This document shows, piece by piece, positions 34,707-44,281 of a stretch of DNA of 64,000 nucleotides. A program made the position numbers and the translations under genes. Position 1 is the stretch's first letter, and every line of letters starts with the position of its first letter. Origin of the DNA: Catelliglobosispora koreensis DSM 44566 (GTDB taxonomy: Bacteria; Actinomycetota; Actinomycetes; Mycobacteriales; Micromonosporaceae); assembly GCF_000379685.1 (NCBI RefSeq), contig NZ_KB903250.1, forward strand, positions 558,624 to 622,623. Direction: 5' to 3'. The notes under the pieces were generated by a model. The model searched no databases, was not told the origin of the DNA, and worked only from the letters and a program-made list of their open reading frames with translations.

Positions 34707-35480
34707 ATGGGCGCGACGGGCTCCAAGGAGTTCTGGCTGGAAGCTCTGCGCAGCGAGGCGAGCACGTTCCACGCCAACGCGGCAGAGGCTGACTTTTCCT
34801 CTCCTGTGCCCACTTGCCCTGGCTGGAGTGTGCTCGACCTGGTCCAGCACCTCGGCGGTGTGTACCGCTATGTCCGCTACAACGTCGCACGCAACACCAC
34901 TGAGCGCATCGATCCCGACGTGCGCCGCAAGCTGCTGACCGAGGAGTTCCCGCCGGAGTCTGACTCCCTTGTCTGGTGGTCTGAGCAGTGCAAATCGCTC
35001 GTGGACTATCTGGCCACCATCGATCCCAATGCCCCCGCGTGGAACTGGGCACCCCAAGCCAAGATCGCTGGGTTCTGGCCGCGGCGCATGGCGCATGAAA
35101 CCGCGATCCACCGGTGGGACATTCAGTTCGCCCTGCACGGGCTCGCTGAACCGATCGAGGCCCGCCTAGCCGCCGATGGCGTCAGTGAAGTGCTCGACAC
35201 CTGGCTCCCGGCAGGCCGCCGCAAAGGCCCGACGGACCGTTTCGGCGTCGTCCAGCTCGTCGCGACTGACGTCCAGCAGGAGTGGTTCCTGCGCCTGCGC
35301 GGTGAAGGCGTCGCGCTTCTCGACACCGCCACGATTCTCGACGACTCCGACCCGCAGGAGCAGGTCATCGCCGCTGGTCCGGCCAGCGACCTGGAGCTGG
35401 CGCTCTATGGCCGCGTCGGCTTCGACGTCCTAGACATCCGAGGCGACGAAACGCTCCTCGAGGCCCTCCGCACGGGCTAA
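34707..35480 (+). CDS. Mycothiol-dependent maleylpyruvate isomerase-family protein
   Basis: The 257-residue protein has a DinB/MDMPI helical bundle in its N-terminal half and a MDMPI C-terminal domain. Likely zinc ligands are H48 (QHLGG), E131 and H135 (RMAHETAIHRWD), the spacing found in mycothiol-dependent maleylpyruvate isomerase. The family uses mycothiol as cofactor or is involved in thiol conjugation; this member's substrate is unknown. ATG 34707 follows a GGGGAGGA ribosome site and is divergent from murB with a 30-bp gap. Its presence fits the mshA gene of the same window. Confidence 0.8.
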   Translation: MGATGSKEFWLEALRSEASTFHANAAEADFSSPVPTCPGWSVLDLVQHLGGVYRYVRYNVARNTTERIDPDVRRKLLTEEFPPESDSLVWWSEQCKSLVDYLATIDPNAPAWNWAPQAKIAGFWPRRMAHETAIHRWDIQFALHGLAEPIEARLAADGVSEVLDTWLPAGRRKGPTDRFGVVQLVATDVQQEWFLRLRGEGVALLDTATILDDSDPQEQVIAAGPASDLELALYGRVGFDVLDIRGDETLLEALRTG

Positions 35481-35570
35481 AAACCAAGGCGCTTCGCCTC
35501 ACTTTCCCATCGTGCGGCGCCGAGCTGCTTCGCCGGCACCGGGAATCTTGGGTTTGTCCTCATCGGACGA

Positions 35571-35597
35571 GAGAACGCTCTCCATGGGAGCGTTCCC
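35571..35597. promoter_or_regulatory. Upstream LacI-type operator pair of the glucan-oligosaccharide operon
   Basis: GAGAACGCTCTC (35571-35582) and GGGAGCGTTCCC (35586-35597) are imperfect palindromes of the same family as the operators nearer the promoter. They lie about 40-65 bp before the -35 box, well placed for looping or extra repression by a LacI-family protein. Confidence 0.6.
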
Positions 35598-35634
35598 GTG
35601 CGTATCGCAGCAGTAACGCTCCCGTAACGGCCTA

Positions 35635-35700
35635 TTGACACGGCCGCCACACGGCACCATTCTCTCTCCCAGAGAGCGCTCTCTTATAGAGAACGCTCTC
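35635..35700 (+). promoter_or_regulatory. Promoter with LacI-type operators before the CebE-like gene
   Basis: TTGACA (35635-35640) is followed after 17 bp by a weak -10 CATTCT (35658-35663). A perfect 14-bp palindrome AGAGAGCGCTCTCT lies at 35671-35684, about +1, and GAGAACGCTCTC at 35689-35700. The core resembles the CebR operator TGGGAGCGCTCCCA. The same palindrome occurs at the GH81 promoter (47087-47098). Confidence 0.75.
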
Positions 35701-35741
35701 CTGAGGAGAGATTGAGACATTCCAAAGCCCAAGGAGGGCCG

Positions 35742-36995
35742 ATGCGCCGACTGCTCATCCCGCTGCTTGCGGTTGGCTTGCTTGCCAGCGCTTGCGGCGG
35801 CAATGACACGCCCAGTGGCAACGAGAAAATCACGCTGACGATCGCTGGTTTCGGTGATTTCGGGTTCAAGCCGCTGTACGAGGAGTACAAGAAGACGCAC
35901 CCGAATATCGAGATCCAGGAGCGGATCTCCGACTATTCCGCACACCACCAAAGCCTGATTAGCCACCTCGCTACCAACAGCGGTGCCGCCGACATCGAGG
36001 CGATCGAGATCGGCTACCTGTCGAGCTTCACCGCGACCCCGAACCGGTTCCACAACCTGCTCGACCTCGGTGCCAAGGACCTGCAGAGCACTTACCTGCC
36101 GTGGAAGTGGGAGCAGGGTCTGTCGACCGACAAGAAGACGCTCGTGGGTCTCGGCACCGACGTCGGTGGCATGGCCATGTGCTACCGGACCGACCTGTTC
36201 CAGAAGGCCGGCCTGCCGACCGCTCGCGATGAGGTCTCCAAGCTGTGGCCAACGTGGGAGGAGTACGTCGCGACCGGCAAGAAGTACAAGGCCGCGCTGC
36301 CCGACTCGTTCTTCATGGAGGCGTCCGGCAACATGTTCCGGGCGATCGTCGAGCAGGCGCCGCAGGGCGTTTACGACGACAACGACAAGCTGGTCGTCGA
36401 GACCAACCCGCTGGTCAAGAAGGCGTGGGACCTGACGGTCGACGCCATCGGCGCTGGCCTGTCCAACAAGCTGACCGCGTGGACTCCAGAGTGGACGGCC
36501 GCGTTCGGCAAGGGCACCTTCGGCACCATCGTTTGCCCGGCCTGGATGACGTCCTACATCGAGACGAACGCCAAGGACGCCTCCGGTAAGTGGGACATCG
36601 CCGCCGTTCCCGGTGGCGCTGGCTCGATGGGTGGTTCGCACCTCGCGCTGCCGAAGCAGGGCAAGAACCAGAAGGAAGCGTTCGAGCTCATCAAGTGGCT
36701 GACCGCTCCCGAGCAGCAGAAGAAGGTCTTCAAGGCGACCGGCAATTTCCCGTCGACCCCGTCGCTCTACACCGACCCCGACCTGACCAGCTTTAGCAAG
36801 CCGTTCTTCAACAACGCGCCCCTCGGAAAGATCTTCACCGCTTCCGCGCAGGCCGTTAAGCCGCAACACCAGGGCCCGAAGCAAGGCGATGTCTTCAACG
36901 CCATCGGTGGTGGCCTCGGCCGCATCGAGCAAGGCAAGCAGGCCGCGCCCGAAGCGTGGACCCAGGTTCTAGCCGACTGCAAGAAGCTCGCGTAA
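35742..36995 (+). CDS. CebE-like sugar-binding lipoprotein
   Basis: The 417-residue extracellular solute-binding protein has a lipoprotein signal peptide ending at Cys18 (LLASACGG) and an SBP family 1 fold (TLTIAGFGDFGFKPLYEEY; GTDVGGMAMCYRTDLF). ATG 35742 has AAGGAGG six bases upstream; an in-frame TTG at 35712 is less likely. It is first in an operon with two permeases and a GH1 beta-glucosidase, matching CebEFG-BglC for cellobiose. Because the regulon includes a GH81 beta-1,3-glucanase, laminari-oligosaccharides are an equally good ligand (inference). Confidence 0.8.
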   Translation: MRRLLIPLLAVGLLASACGGNDTPSGNEKITLTIAGFGDFGFKPLYEEYKKTHPNIEIQERISDYSAHHQSLISHLATNSGAADIEAIEIGYLSSFTATPNRFHNLLDLGAKDLQSTYLPWKWEQGLSTDKKTLVGLGTDVGGMAMCYRTDLFQKAGLPTARDEVSKLWPTWEEYVATGKKYKAALPDSFFMEASGNMFRAIVEQAPQGVYDDNDKLVVETNPLVKKAWDLTVDAIGAGLSNKLTAWTPEWTAAFGKGTFGTIVCPAWMTSYIETNAKDASGKWDIAAVPGGAGSMGGSHLALPKQGKNQKEAFELIKWLTAPEQQKKVFKATGNFPSTPSLYTDPDLTSFSKPFFNNAPLGKIFTASAQAVKPQHQGPKQGDVFNAIGGGLGRIEQGKQAAPEAWTQVLADCKKLA

Positions 36996-37027
36996 CGGCG
37001 AGCCGGATTGAAGAGGGGACACTCGAG

Positions 37028-37936
37028 ATGCGCACTTGGTTGTACAAAGTGGACACACGGGTGTCCCCTTACCTCTACATCGCTCCGTTCTTCTTACTCT
37101 TCGCCGTGTTCGGGCTGTGGCCACTGTTCTATACGGCCTACGTCAGCCTTTTCGACTGGAGTCTGCTGAAGGACGAGCACACGTTCATCGGTTTGCAGAA
37201 CTACGGCGAGATGTTCCAGGACAGCTACTTCTGGAACGCTCTGTTCAACACGGTTTCGATTCTGGCGCTGTCCACGATCCCGCAGCTGTTGCTGTCGTTG
37301 TTGCTGGCGCACCTGATTAACCGGCGCCTGCGGCTGAAAACGTTCTGGCGCTTGGGAATGCTCCTGCCGAACGTGACGTCCGTTGTCGCGGTCGCCGTGA
37401 TTTTCAGTCAGCTCTTCGGGCGAGACTTCGGCCTTATCAACTGGACGTTGGAGCACCTGGGGCTGGGCAGGGTGGACTGGCAGGCCGGTGTGCTCAGTTC
37501 GCATATCGCGATCTCGACGATGATTATCTGGCAATGGGCTGGCTATAACGCGCTTATCTTCTTGGCCGCTATGCAAGCTGTGCCAAAGGAACTTTACGAA
37601 TCGGCGACACTTGACGGTGCCACCGAGTTCCAGCAACTGCGCCAGATCACGATCCCGTCGATCCGCCCGACCATCATCTTCGTCGTCATGGTGTCGACCA
37701 TCTTCGGGCTGCAAGTCTTCGCACAGCCACAGCTGTTCGCCGGGGGTGGCGGTGGGGCCGCGCTAACGGGTGGCTCGGACAGGCAGTTCCAGACCTTAAC
37801 CCTCTATTTGTACGAGCACGGTTTCAGCCGTGGCTTCGAATTTGGCTATGCGTCAAGCGTGGCGTGGGTGATGTTCCTCGTCATCGTGGTGTTCGCGTTC
37901 ATCAACTACCGCCTGGTGCGGAGGATCAAGAAATGA
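37028..37936 (+). CDS. CebF-like sugar ABC permease
   Basis: The 302-residue MalF-type permease has six membrane segments and the EAA-type loop ESATLDGATEFQQLRQITIP. ATG 37028 is preceded by GAGGGGA. It overlaps the next permease gene (ATGA). No ATPase gene is in the operon, as in actinobacterial systems that share MsiK. Confidence 0.85.
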   Translation: MRTWLYKVDTRVSPYLYIAPFFLLFAVFGLWPLFYTAYVSLFDWSLLKDEHTFIGLQNYGEMFQDSYFWNALFNTVSILALSTIPQLLLSLLLAHLINRRLRLKTFWRLGMLLPNVTSVVAVAVIFSQLFGRDFGLINWTLEHLGLGRVDWQAGVLSSHIAISTMIIWQWAGYNALIFLAAMQAVPKELYESATLDGATEFQQLRQITIPSIRPTIIFVVMVSTIFGLQVFAQPQLFAGGGGGAALTGGSDRQFQTLTLYLYEHGFSRGFEFGYASSVAWVMFLVIVVFAFINYRLVRRIKK

Positions 37937-38739
37937 AGCGTAAGCTCCTGTACCTTTCGCTCTTAGGCGTCATGCTGTTCTCCGCCTTCCCGCTCTATTT
38001 CAGCTTCGTGGTGTCCACAAAGGACAATTCAGCATTGGCTGATGTGTCTTTGATTCCGGGGGCGAACCTGGTCTCGAACATCAAGCGCGTGTTTGACACC
38101 GTGCCGTTCGACCAGGCGATCATCAACTCGCTCATCGTCTCCAGCGCGGTGACCGCAAGCGTGGTGCTGTTCTCGACACTCGCTGGATTCGCGTTCGCGA
38201 AACTGCACTTCCGTTGGCGCACCGGGCTTTTGCTGGCCGTCGTGGCCACCATGATGGTGCCCACGCAACTGGGCATCATCCCGCAGTTCATGCTCATCAC
38301 GGAACTTGAATGGCACGACACGCTCACCGCGGTCATCGTGCCAGCGCTCGTGAACGCGTTTGGCGTTTTCTTCATGACGCAGTACCTGTCCGAGGCACTG
38401 CCCACAGAACTCATCGAGGCGGGCCGCGTGGACGGTGCGGCAAGCCATCGCCTCTTCTGGCATGTCGTGCTGCCCGTCGCCCGTCCCGCGATGGCTGTGC
38501 TCGCCATGCTCACGTTTCTGGCCAGCTGGAATGATTACCTCTGGCCACTTGTAGTGCTGGCTTCACCAGAGAACCAGACCGTCCAAGTCGCACTATCCCA
38601 GCTTCGCGCCGGCTACGTCACGGACTACTCCCTGGCACTGACCGGAACGATGCTGGCCACGATTCCACTGGTCATTGTTTTCGGCGCCCTGGGCAAACAG
38701 CTCATCGGCGGGATCATGCAAGGGGCGATCAAGGGGTGA
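37933..38739 (+). CDS. CebG-like sugar ABC permease
   Basis: The 268-residue MalG-type permease has six membrane segments and the EAA loop EAGRVDGAASHRLFWHVVLPV. Its ATG overlaps the CebF-like stop and its stop overlaps the region before the beta-glucosidase start, so the genes are translated together. It forms the channel with the CebF-like protein. Confidence 0.85.
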   Translation: MKRKLLYLSLLGVMLFSAFPLYFSFVVSTKDNSALADVSLIPGANLVSNIKRVFDTVPFDQAIINSLIVSSAVTASVVLFSTLAGFAFAKLHFRWRTGLLLAVVATMMVPTQLGIIPQFMLITELEWHDTLTAVIVPALVNAFGVFFMTQYLSEALPTELIEAGRVDGAASHRLFWHVVLPVARPAMAVLAMLTFLASWNDYLWPLVVLASPENQTVQVALSQLRAGYVTDYSLALTGTMLATIPLVIVFGALGKQLIGGIMQGAIKG

Positions 38740-38741
38740 AT

Positions 38742-40079
38742 ATGGAGTTTCCGAAGGACTTCCGCTGGGGAGCGGCTACGGCGGCCTACCAGATTGAGGG
38801 CGCGGCCACCGAAGCTGGACGAGGACCGTCCATTTGGGACACCTTCTCACGTACCCCGGGAAAGGTGTTCGCAGGCCACACGGGGGACGTGGCCTGCGAT
38901 CACTACCACCGTTACCCCGAAGACGTGGCGATTATGCGCGAACTCGGCATCGGAACTTACCGGTTCTCGGTGGCCTGGCCACGGGTGAAACCCGACGGCA
39001 CCGGTCCGGTCAATCCGCGCGGACTCGACTTCTACGACCGGCTGACCAATGAGCTGCTCGCTAACGGCATCGAGCCCATGCTCACGCTCTATCACTGGGA
39101 TCTGCCGCAGGGACTGGAAGACCGCGGCGGCTGGACGTCGCGCGACACGTCTTACTACTTCGCCGAATACGCCTTGGCGGTCCACAAGCGACTCGGGGAC
39201 CGCATCAAACTGTGGACAACGCTGAACGAACCGTGGTGTTCGGCGTTCCTGGGCTACGCGGCGGGCGTTTTCGCGCCCGGCCACACCGACGTTCAGGAAG
39301 GGCTTTCGGCCGCGCACCACCTGTTGCTCGGCCACGGCCTTGCCACCGCTGAACTGCGTCACGCGGGAGCCGAAACCATCGGCATCACGCTGAACCTGGC
39401 TCCCGTGGTGCCTGCCGACCCTCAGGATCCCGCGGAGCTAGATGCCGCTGACCGGGTCGACGCCATGCTGAACCGGCTGTTCCTGGAGCCGGTCATCAAG
39501 GGTGCCTATGAGCCATATGCCAAGCAGATGTTCTCCGACGGAGTCGTGCTTGACGGCGACGAAGCCATCATCGGGCAGCCGATCGACATGCTCGGCGTCA
39601 ACTACTACAACCCCAATCTGGTGACCGCCCGGCCCGGAGCGCCTGAGAACCCGGTCTACCCGGGCAGCCACGGCGTCGATTTCCGCCCGGCGCCCGGTAA
39701 GACCACGGCGATGGGCTGGCCGATCGAGCCCTGGGGACTCACCGAGCTGCTGGAGCGTCTGCACCGGGACTATCCCGGGCTGCCGCTCATCATCACCGAG
39801 AACGGTGCCGCCTTCGACGATGTGCACAGTGATGGAAACGTCGCCGACTCCGACCGCATCTCGTACCTCGAAGAGCACCTGAGGGCTTGTCACGAGGCCA
39901 TCTCCCGGGGAGTTGACCTTCGCGGCTATCTCGTATGGTCGTTGCTAGATAATTTTGAGTGGGCCGAGGGCTACCGTAAGCGCTTCGGGATCGTGCACGT
40001 CGACTTCGATACTCAGGCGCGCACACCCAAGGACAGTGCCCGGTGGTATGCCAAGGTGATTGAGCGCAACGGGCTATAG
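38742..40079 (+). CDS. GH1 beta-glucosidase
   Basis: The 445-residue GH1 enzyme hydrolyses beta-glucosides such as cellobiose or laminaribiose with retention. Acid/base E163 is in TLNEPW and nucleophile E353 in ITENG; length is typical. No signal peptide is present, so it acts in the cytosol on sugars brought in by the linked transporter. ATG 38742 (AAGGGG five bases upstream) is preferred to the GTG at 38736. It corresponds to BglC of Streptomyces cellobiose operons. Confidence 0.9.
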   Translation: MEFPKDFRWGAATAAYQIEGAATEAGRGPSIWDTFSRTPGKVFAGHTGDVACDHYHRYPEDVAIMRELGIGTYRFSVAWPRVKPDGTGPVNPRGLDFYDRLTNELLANGIEPMLTLYHWDLPQGLEDRGGWTSRDTSYYFAEYALAVHKRLGDRIKLWTTLNEPWCSAFLGYAAGVFAPGHTDVQEGLSAAHHLLLGHGLATAELRHAGAETIGITLNLAPVVPADPQDPAELDAADRVDAMLNRLFLEPVIKGAYEPYAKQMFSDGVVLDGDEAIIGQPIDMLGVNYYNPNLVTARPGAPENPVYPGSHGVDFRPAPGKTTAMGWPIEPWGLTELLERLHRDYPGLPLIITENGAAFDDVHSDGNVADSDRISYLEEHLRACHEAISRGVDLRGYLVWSLLDNFEWAEGYRKRFGIVHVDFDTQARTPKDSARWYAKVIERNGL

Positions 40080-40081
40080 AC

Positions 40082-41098
40082 ATGACAGGGACGGTGGCGA
40101 TGGGAAGGCCGACGCTAGAGCAGGTGGCTCAGCATGCCGGTGTCTCCCGCGCCACCGTTTCGCGGGTGGTGAATGGGTCGCCAACGGTCGCTGAGCCGAT
40201 TCGGCAAGCGGTCGAGCGCGCGATTAGCGAGCTGGGCTATGTGCCCAATCAGGCGGCCCGCAGCCTGGTCACGCAGCGCACCGATTCGTTCGCCCTGGTC
40301 CTGCCCGAGTGGGCGACCAGGGTTTTCTCCGACGACCAGTTGTTCCCCGGCATCGTCCGTGGCGTCAGCCAGGAGATGGAAGCCGCCGACAAGCAACTGG
40401 TGCTCATGCTCGCCGGGTCAGCCGCGTCGCACGACCGCATTGAGCGCTATGCCCTTGCCCGCCACGTCGACGGCGTTCTCATCGCGTCGATGCACGGCGC
40501 CGATCCGCTCCCGGGAACGCTCGCGCGCATGGGAGTGCCCGTGGTCTGTGGTGGCCGGCCGCTCGGCCGCACCCGGGTGCCGTATGTCGACGTCGACAAC
40601 GTCAGCGGCGCCCGCCTGGCCGTGCGGCACCTGCTAGAAAACGGCCGCACTCGCATCGCGACCATCGCCGGGCCGCAGGACATGGTCGCTGGGATTGACA
40701 GACTTAATGGGTACAGGGAAGAGCTCCGCGATTCCGATAGGCGCTCGATAGTCGCCGTCGGTGACTTCACCCGTGATTCTGGAGCGGTGGCGATGCGCCA
40801 GCTCCTGCAAGACGATCCGCAACTCGACGCGGTCTTCGTCGCCTCCGACCTCATGGCCAACGGGGCGATGAAAGTCCTTAAGGAACAAGGCAGGCGCGTC
40901 CCCGACGATGTCGCCGTCGTTGGCTTCGACGACATCGAGCTGGCCCGCTACAGCGACCCTCCAATGACGACAGTGCGCCAGCCGATGGATGGCCTTGGCC
41001 GGGAAATGGCTCGCCAGCTTTTGCATTTGGCCGCCGGTGAGTCCATTCCCGACGCGGTCGTGCTCCCGACCGAGCTCGTCATTCGCGCCTCGGCTTAG
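40082..41098 (+). CDS. LacI-family repressor (CebR-like)
   Basis: The 338-residue protein has a LacI helix-turn-helix (TLEQVAQHAGVSRATVSRVVNGS, split over residues 9-31), a hinge and a periplasmic-binding-like effector domain (GVLIASMHGADPLPG; AVVGFDDIELARYSDPPMTTV). It lies 2 bp after the beta-glucosidase gene. ATG 40100 (MGRPTLEQ) is a possible shorter start. It probably binds the GAGAGCGCTCTC palindromes before the importer operon and before the GH81 gene and is released by a beta-linked disaccharide, as CebR is by cellobiose. Confidence 0.85.
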   Translation: MTGTVAMGRPTLEQVAQHAGVSRATVSRVVNGSPTVAEPIRQAVERAISELGYVPNQAARSLVTQRTDSFALVLPEWATRVFSDDQLFPGIVRGVSQEMEAADKQLVLMLAGSAASHDRIERYALARHVDGVLIASMHGADPLPGTLARMGVPVVCGGRPLGRTRVPYVDVDNVSGARLAVRHLLENGRTRIATIAGPQDMVAGIDRLNGYREELRDSDRRSIVAVGDFTRDSGAVAMRQLLQDDPQLDAVFVASDLMANGAMKVLKEQGRRVPDDVAVVGFDDIELARYSDPPMTTVRQPMDGLGREMARQLLHLAAGESIPDAVVLPTELVIRASA

Positions 41099-41125
41099 AG
41101 CAAAAGTCCGGCCCAGACAAAAGAG

Positions 41126-41160
41126 GGCGGCACCCCGGTTTACCCGAGGTGCCGCCTTTT
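41126..41160. terminator. Bidirectional terminator between lacI and the subtilase
   Basis: GGCGGCACC (41126-41134) pairs with GGTGCCGCC (41148-41156), followed by TTTT and ATTT. On the other strand the stem is followed by CTCTTTTG. It serves two convergent genes. Confidence 0.85.
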
Positions 41161-41170
41161 ATTTAAAGGG

Positions 41171-44158
41171 TCAGTGCACGTAAACGATGGTGCGGCTGGC
41201 GTGTGCCGCCGTACCGTCGCCGTAGGACACGACCCCGAGGTAACGCGATCCCGCGGTCAGCCCGGACCAGTTGAGCGTGACCGTCGCCGCCGTGGCGATG
41301 GTGACGGACTGGCTCGCCGGAACTGGCGTCATGTTGCCCGCGTCCGCCGGGGGAACCACGAAAGCGTGGAACTTGATCGGCGGAATGGTGGCGCCCGCGT
41401 GAGCGAACATCACGACGTAGATGTCGTAAGTTCCAGCGGCCGTTGTGGTGACGATTTCTTCGTTCGTTCCACCAGCACTCTGCGCGAGCAGTGTCGCCGT
41501 GCCGCCACGGTAGACATACATGTCTGTATCCGTGTCAGCTGGCGCCTCGTCGTCGTAGGTCGCGAAGCGAGCGACTGACGTGCCCGCGGGCACCGTCACC
41601 GTGATCTTCTTGACCGAGTCGGACACGGCTGGCGCGGCCGGGTTGAAATTCGTGTTGACCGCGGTGAAGCCGAGGTCGCTTGCCGCCGAAGCGGTAAGCC
41701 CAGCCACCGACGCGGTGAGGGTGCCGGTGTAACCCGGGGTCACCGTGAGGCTGGCCGAACCGGAAACGCCGGTGCCAGAGGTCTCGACCGGAGCGGCAAC
41801 CGCCAGCGGGCGGACCGCGATCGGGCTCTTCACCAGGTGGTTACCGGTGGCGACCTCGTCGAGCGTGACCGAGCCGAACGTGAACTGCCCGAAGGCAGCC
41901 GTCGTGCGGGTCAGCGTCACCTTGTAGTTCGCCTTCTTGCCCGGCAGAATGACGAGCCATTCTGGCGAGGCCTTGGCGGTGAAGCCGGCCGGTGCGGTGA
42001 CCTTCACCTGGTAGATGCCAGCCCGCTTGGTCACGTTGGTGACGGTGCGGGTGATGGTCTGCTTGCCAGCCAGGTCGCCAACAGCGATCGACGGGTAGTT
42101 GAGGTTGCTCGGGTCGATCGCACCGGCCGCCTCACAGGTGCCCGGTGCGGTGACGAGCTGGAACTGTCCGAGCGCGCAACCGTACTGGACCCATTCCTGC
42201 GGGGTCGAGTCATAGACCAAGCCCGGGTCGAACGCCTTGCCAGCCACCACGTGACCAGAGCCGTAGTTGAGCGGCGACGCCGCTCCCCCTGCCTGAGTCC
42301 CGATCGGGTTGCCCGCGGAGTTCTTGTCCGTGGCGCTCGTCATCAGAGCCGACTTGATCCACATCGGTGACCAGTTCGGGTTCTTGCTCTTGAGCAGAGC
42401 CGCGATACCGGCGATGTGCGGAGCCGCCATCGACGTGCCCGACAGGCCATCGAAGTTCTTGCCAGCGTGTCCCGGAGGGGCAACGGACGCGATGACATCG
42501 ACACCTGGAGCGGTGATGTCTGGCTTCAGAAGGTCACCACCACCAGCGATCGCCGGCCCGTACGAGGAGAACCCGGCCATCAGCGGAGCGACCACCTTGT
42601 TGGTGTCCGTCACCGAAATAGCCGCGGTCGCACCAGCGGTCGCGGCGTAAGCCTTGATGGCAGCACCCTCGGTCGGTCCGAAGTGGACGGTCGGGATGAT
42701 GTGCCAGTCACCGTTGATGGACTGAGCGGCAGTGGTGTTGGTGTGAATCATGCCGACACCGCCGGCGTTCTTGACCACGAGGCTCTTCTGCACGCGGTCG
42801 TTGGTGCCACGGGTGCAGATGACGATCTTTCCGGCCGCTTGCGCCGGGTCAATCGAGTTCAGCAGACACAACGTCGACTGCGCACTGGTGAAACCGGCGG
42901 CCGGGATGGCAGCGGAGTCGACCAGCGGGGACGACGGCACCGCTGGCGGGACAACGCCAACACCGGTGTAGCTGGTGCCATTGCCGAGGGTCACGGTCTT
43001 CTGGTTGCCCCGGTCGTGCGTGCCAGCCGCCACCGTCGTCATCCACGGCGCGTTGTGGTTCACCTGAGACGGGCCGAGGTCACCGGAGTTACCGGCCGAC
43101 GCGGAGATGAACACGCCAGCCGCGGCCGCGTTGAAGAACGAGATGTCGGTCGCGCGGATGATGGAGCTCGTCGAACCCGAGATCGAGTAGTTGATGACAT
43201 CCACACCGTCAGAGACGGCGGCGTCGATCGCGGCGGCCAGGTCGGCCGTGCTGCCACTGGAGCTTCCGGTCGGCGTGCCATCCGGGTTCGCGGTCGCCCA
43301 CAGTCCCTTGTAGACAGCGATGCGGGCCGCGGGAGCCATGCCCGACGTGGTTCCGAGGTCGAAACCGTTGATGGAAGCCGGAACGTTGAAGTTACCGGCC
43401 GCTGTCGAGGCGGTGTGCGTGCCGTGACCGCTGTAGCCACGCGCCGAGTTGAACTCAAACGGCGTGCGGGTGATGCCGGCCTGGAACGAACGAGCACCGA
43501 TGAGCTTGTTGTTACACGGGAACGGGTTTTCCGGTCCCGAGTCACAAACGCCATTCCACTTGGCGTTGATGATGGCCTGGTCCGGGCGAGGCTCCGACAG
43601 CGGCGCGAACGACGCGCTCTCGGGCCAGATGCCGGAGTCGATGACGCCAACAATGACACCGAGTCCGGCGTTCTGGTCTCCGTGGAACTGCTTCTTCCAC
43701 ACACCGCTATTTCCGGTCAGGCCAAGGAAATCACGTGTCGTGGTCGTGTCGGCCTGGACGATTTCGTCCTTCCAAACCCGCACGACATCCTTGCTGGCCT
43801 TGAGCCGGGCGGCTTCCGCCTCGGTGAGGCGCGCTGCGTACCCGTTGAAGGTCAAGCTGTAGTCATAGACCTTGCGGCTGGCGTCCACCTTGGCCGCCGC
43901 GAGAGAACGGTTGTGCTCGCCGCGCAGCTGGCTGACGAGGTTGCGGACACCAACACTGCGCGCATTGAGCTTCTCGCCCTCAGCGGGCTTGGTTGTCGGA
44001 TGCACTGCGGCTGGTTCAGATTTTGTCTGGACAATGTAGAGCGAAGTTTCGCCGGGATTTGCGGCAATTGCCCCGGGGGCTGAGGCAGTGACTGCGATTC
44101 CCATTGCGACGGCTAGCGCTCCCACAACCAGACGCCTGGCGGGTAATTGGAGCTTCAT
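41171..44158 (-). CDS. Secreted subtilisin-like serine protease (S8) with PA domain
   Basis: The 995-residue protein has a signal peptide (1-32), an I9-type propeptide (about 38-135) and an S8 catalytic domain with D174 (VIDSGIWPES), H245 (GHGTHTAS) and S576 (GTSMAAPH). A PA-type insertion spans about 400-520. A fibronectin-like Fn3_6 domain (about 670-780) and a C-terminal beta-sandwich region follow. This layout is common in large actinobacterial and plant subtilases. It is expected to degrade extracellular protein. It lies between the LacI gene and GH81 gene in a region of secreted hydrolases, but has its own promoter region and no GAGAGCGCTCTC operator. Confidence 0.9.
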   Translation of the reverse strand: MKLQLPARRLVVGALAVAMGIAVTASAPGAIAANPGETSLYIVQTKSEPAAVHPTTKPAEGEKLNARSVGVRNLVSQLRGEHNRSLAAAKVDASRKVYDYSLTFNGYAARLTEAEAARLKASKDVVRVWKDEIVQADTTTTRDFLGLTGNSGVWKKQFHGDQNAGLGVIVGVIDSGIWPESASFAPLSEPRPDQAIINAKWNGVCDSGPENPFPCNNKLIGARSFQAGITRTPFEFNSARGYSGHGTHTASTAAGNFNVPASINGFDLGTTSGMAPAARIAVYKGLWATANPDGTPTGSSSGSTADLAAAIDAAVSDGVDVINYSISGSTSSIIRATDISFFNAAAAGVFISASAGNSGDLGPSQVNHNAPWMTTVAAGTHDRGNQKTVTLGNGTSYTGVGVVPPAVPSSPLVDSAAIPAAGFTSAQSTLCLLNSIDPAQAAGKIVICTRGTNDRVQKSLVVKNAGGVGMIHTNTTAAQSINGDWHIIPTVHFGPTEGAAIKAYAATAGATAAISVTDTNKVVAPLMAGFSSYGPAIAGGGDLLKPDITAPGVDVIASVAPPGHAGKNFDGLSGTSMAAPHIAGIAALLKSKNPNWSPMWIKSALMTSATDKNSAGNPIGTQAGGAASPLNYGSGHVVAGKAFDPGLVYDSTPQEWVQYGCALGQFQLVTAPGTCEAAGAIDPSNLNYPSIAVGDLAGKQTITRTVTNVTKRAGIYQVKVTAPAGFTAKASPEWLVILPGKKANYKVTLTRTTAAFGQFTFGSVTLDEVATGNHLVKSPIAVRPLAVAAPVETSGTGVSGSASLTVTPGYTGTLTASVAGLTASAASDLGFTAVNTNFNPAAPAVSDSVKKITVTVPAGTSVARFATYDDEAPADTDTDMYVYRGGTATLLAQSAGGTNEEIVTTTAAGTYDIYVVMFAHAGATIPPIKFHAFVVPPADAGNMTPVPASQSVTIATAATVTLNWSGLTAGSRYLGVVSYGDGTAAHASRTIVYVH

Positions 44159-44240
44159 CCGCGCAGCCTAAGACCGCTCAATATTTGCGGTCATCGTCAC
44201 TGTATAACGATCCGGTTACGGCTTTTGTATTGGCAACAAA

Positions 44241-44268
44241 AGGGGCAGCACCAACGGGTGCTGCCCCT
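44241..44268 (-). terminator. Terminator of the GH81 gene
   Basis: AGGGGCAGCACC (44241-44252) pairs with 44257-44268 across a four-base loop. On the minus strand the stem is followed by TTTTGTT, 14 bp after the GH81 stop. Confidence 0.88.
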
Positions 44269-44281
44269 TAATGAATGGTGC

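Noticed and set aside
34677-35138. N-terminal extension of murB
   Set aside because: It runs under the divergent MDMPI-family gene, has no MurB similarity, and a good GTG start with ribosome site exists at 34676.
35487-35499. AGGCG-CTT-CGCCT hairpin after the MDMPI-family gene as a terminator
   Set aside because: The five-bp stem without a T-run is too weak to call.
42416-44083. A 555-codon open frame on the plus strand opposite the subtilase
   Set aside because: It is Arg/Gly/Val-rich, without domains, and mirrors the codon pattern of the well-supported protease on the other strand.
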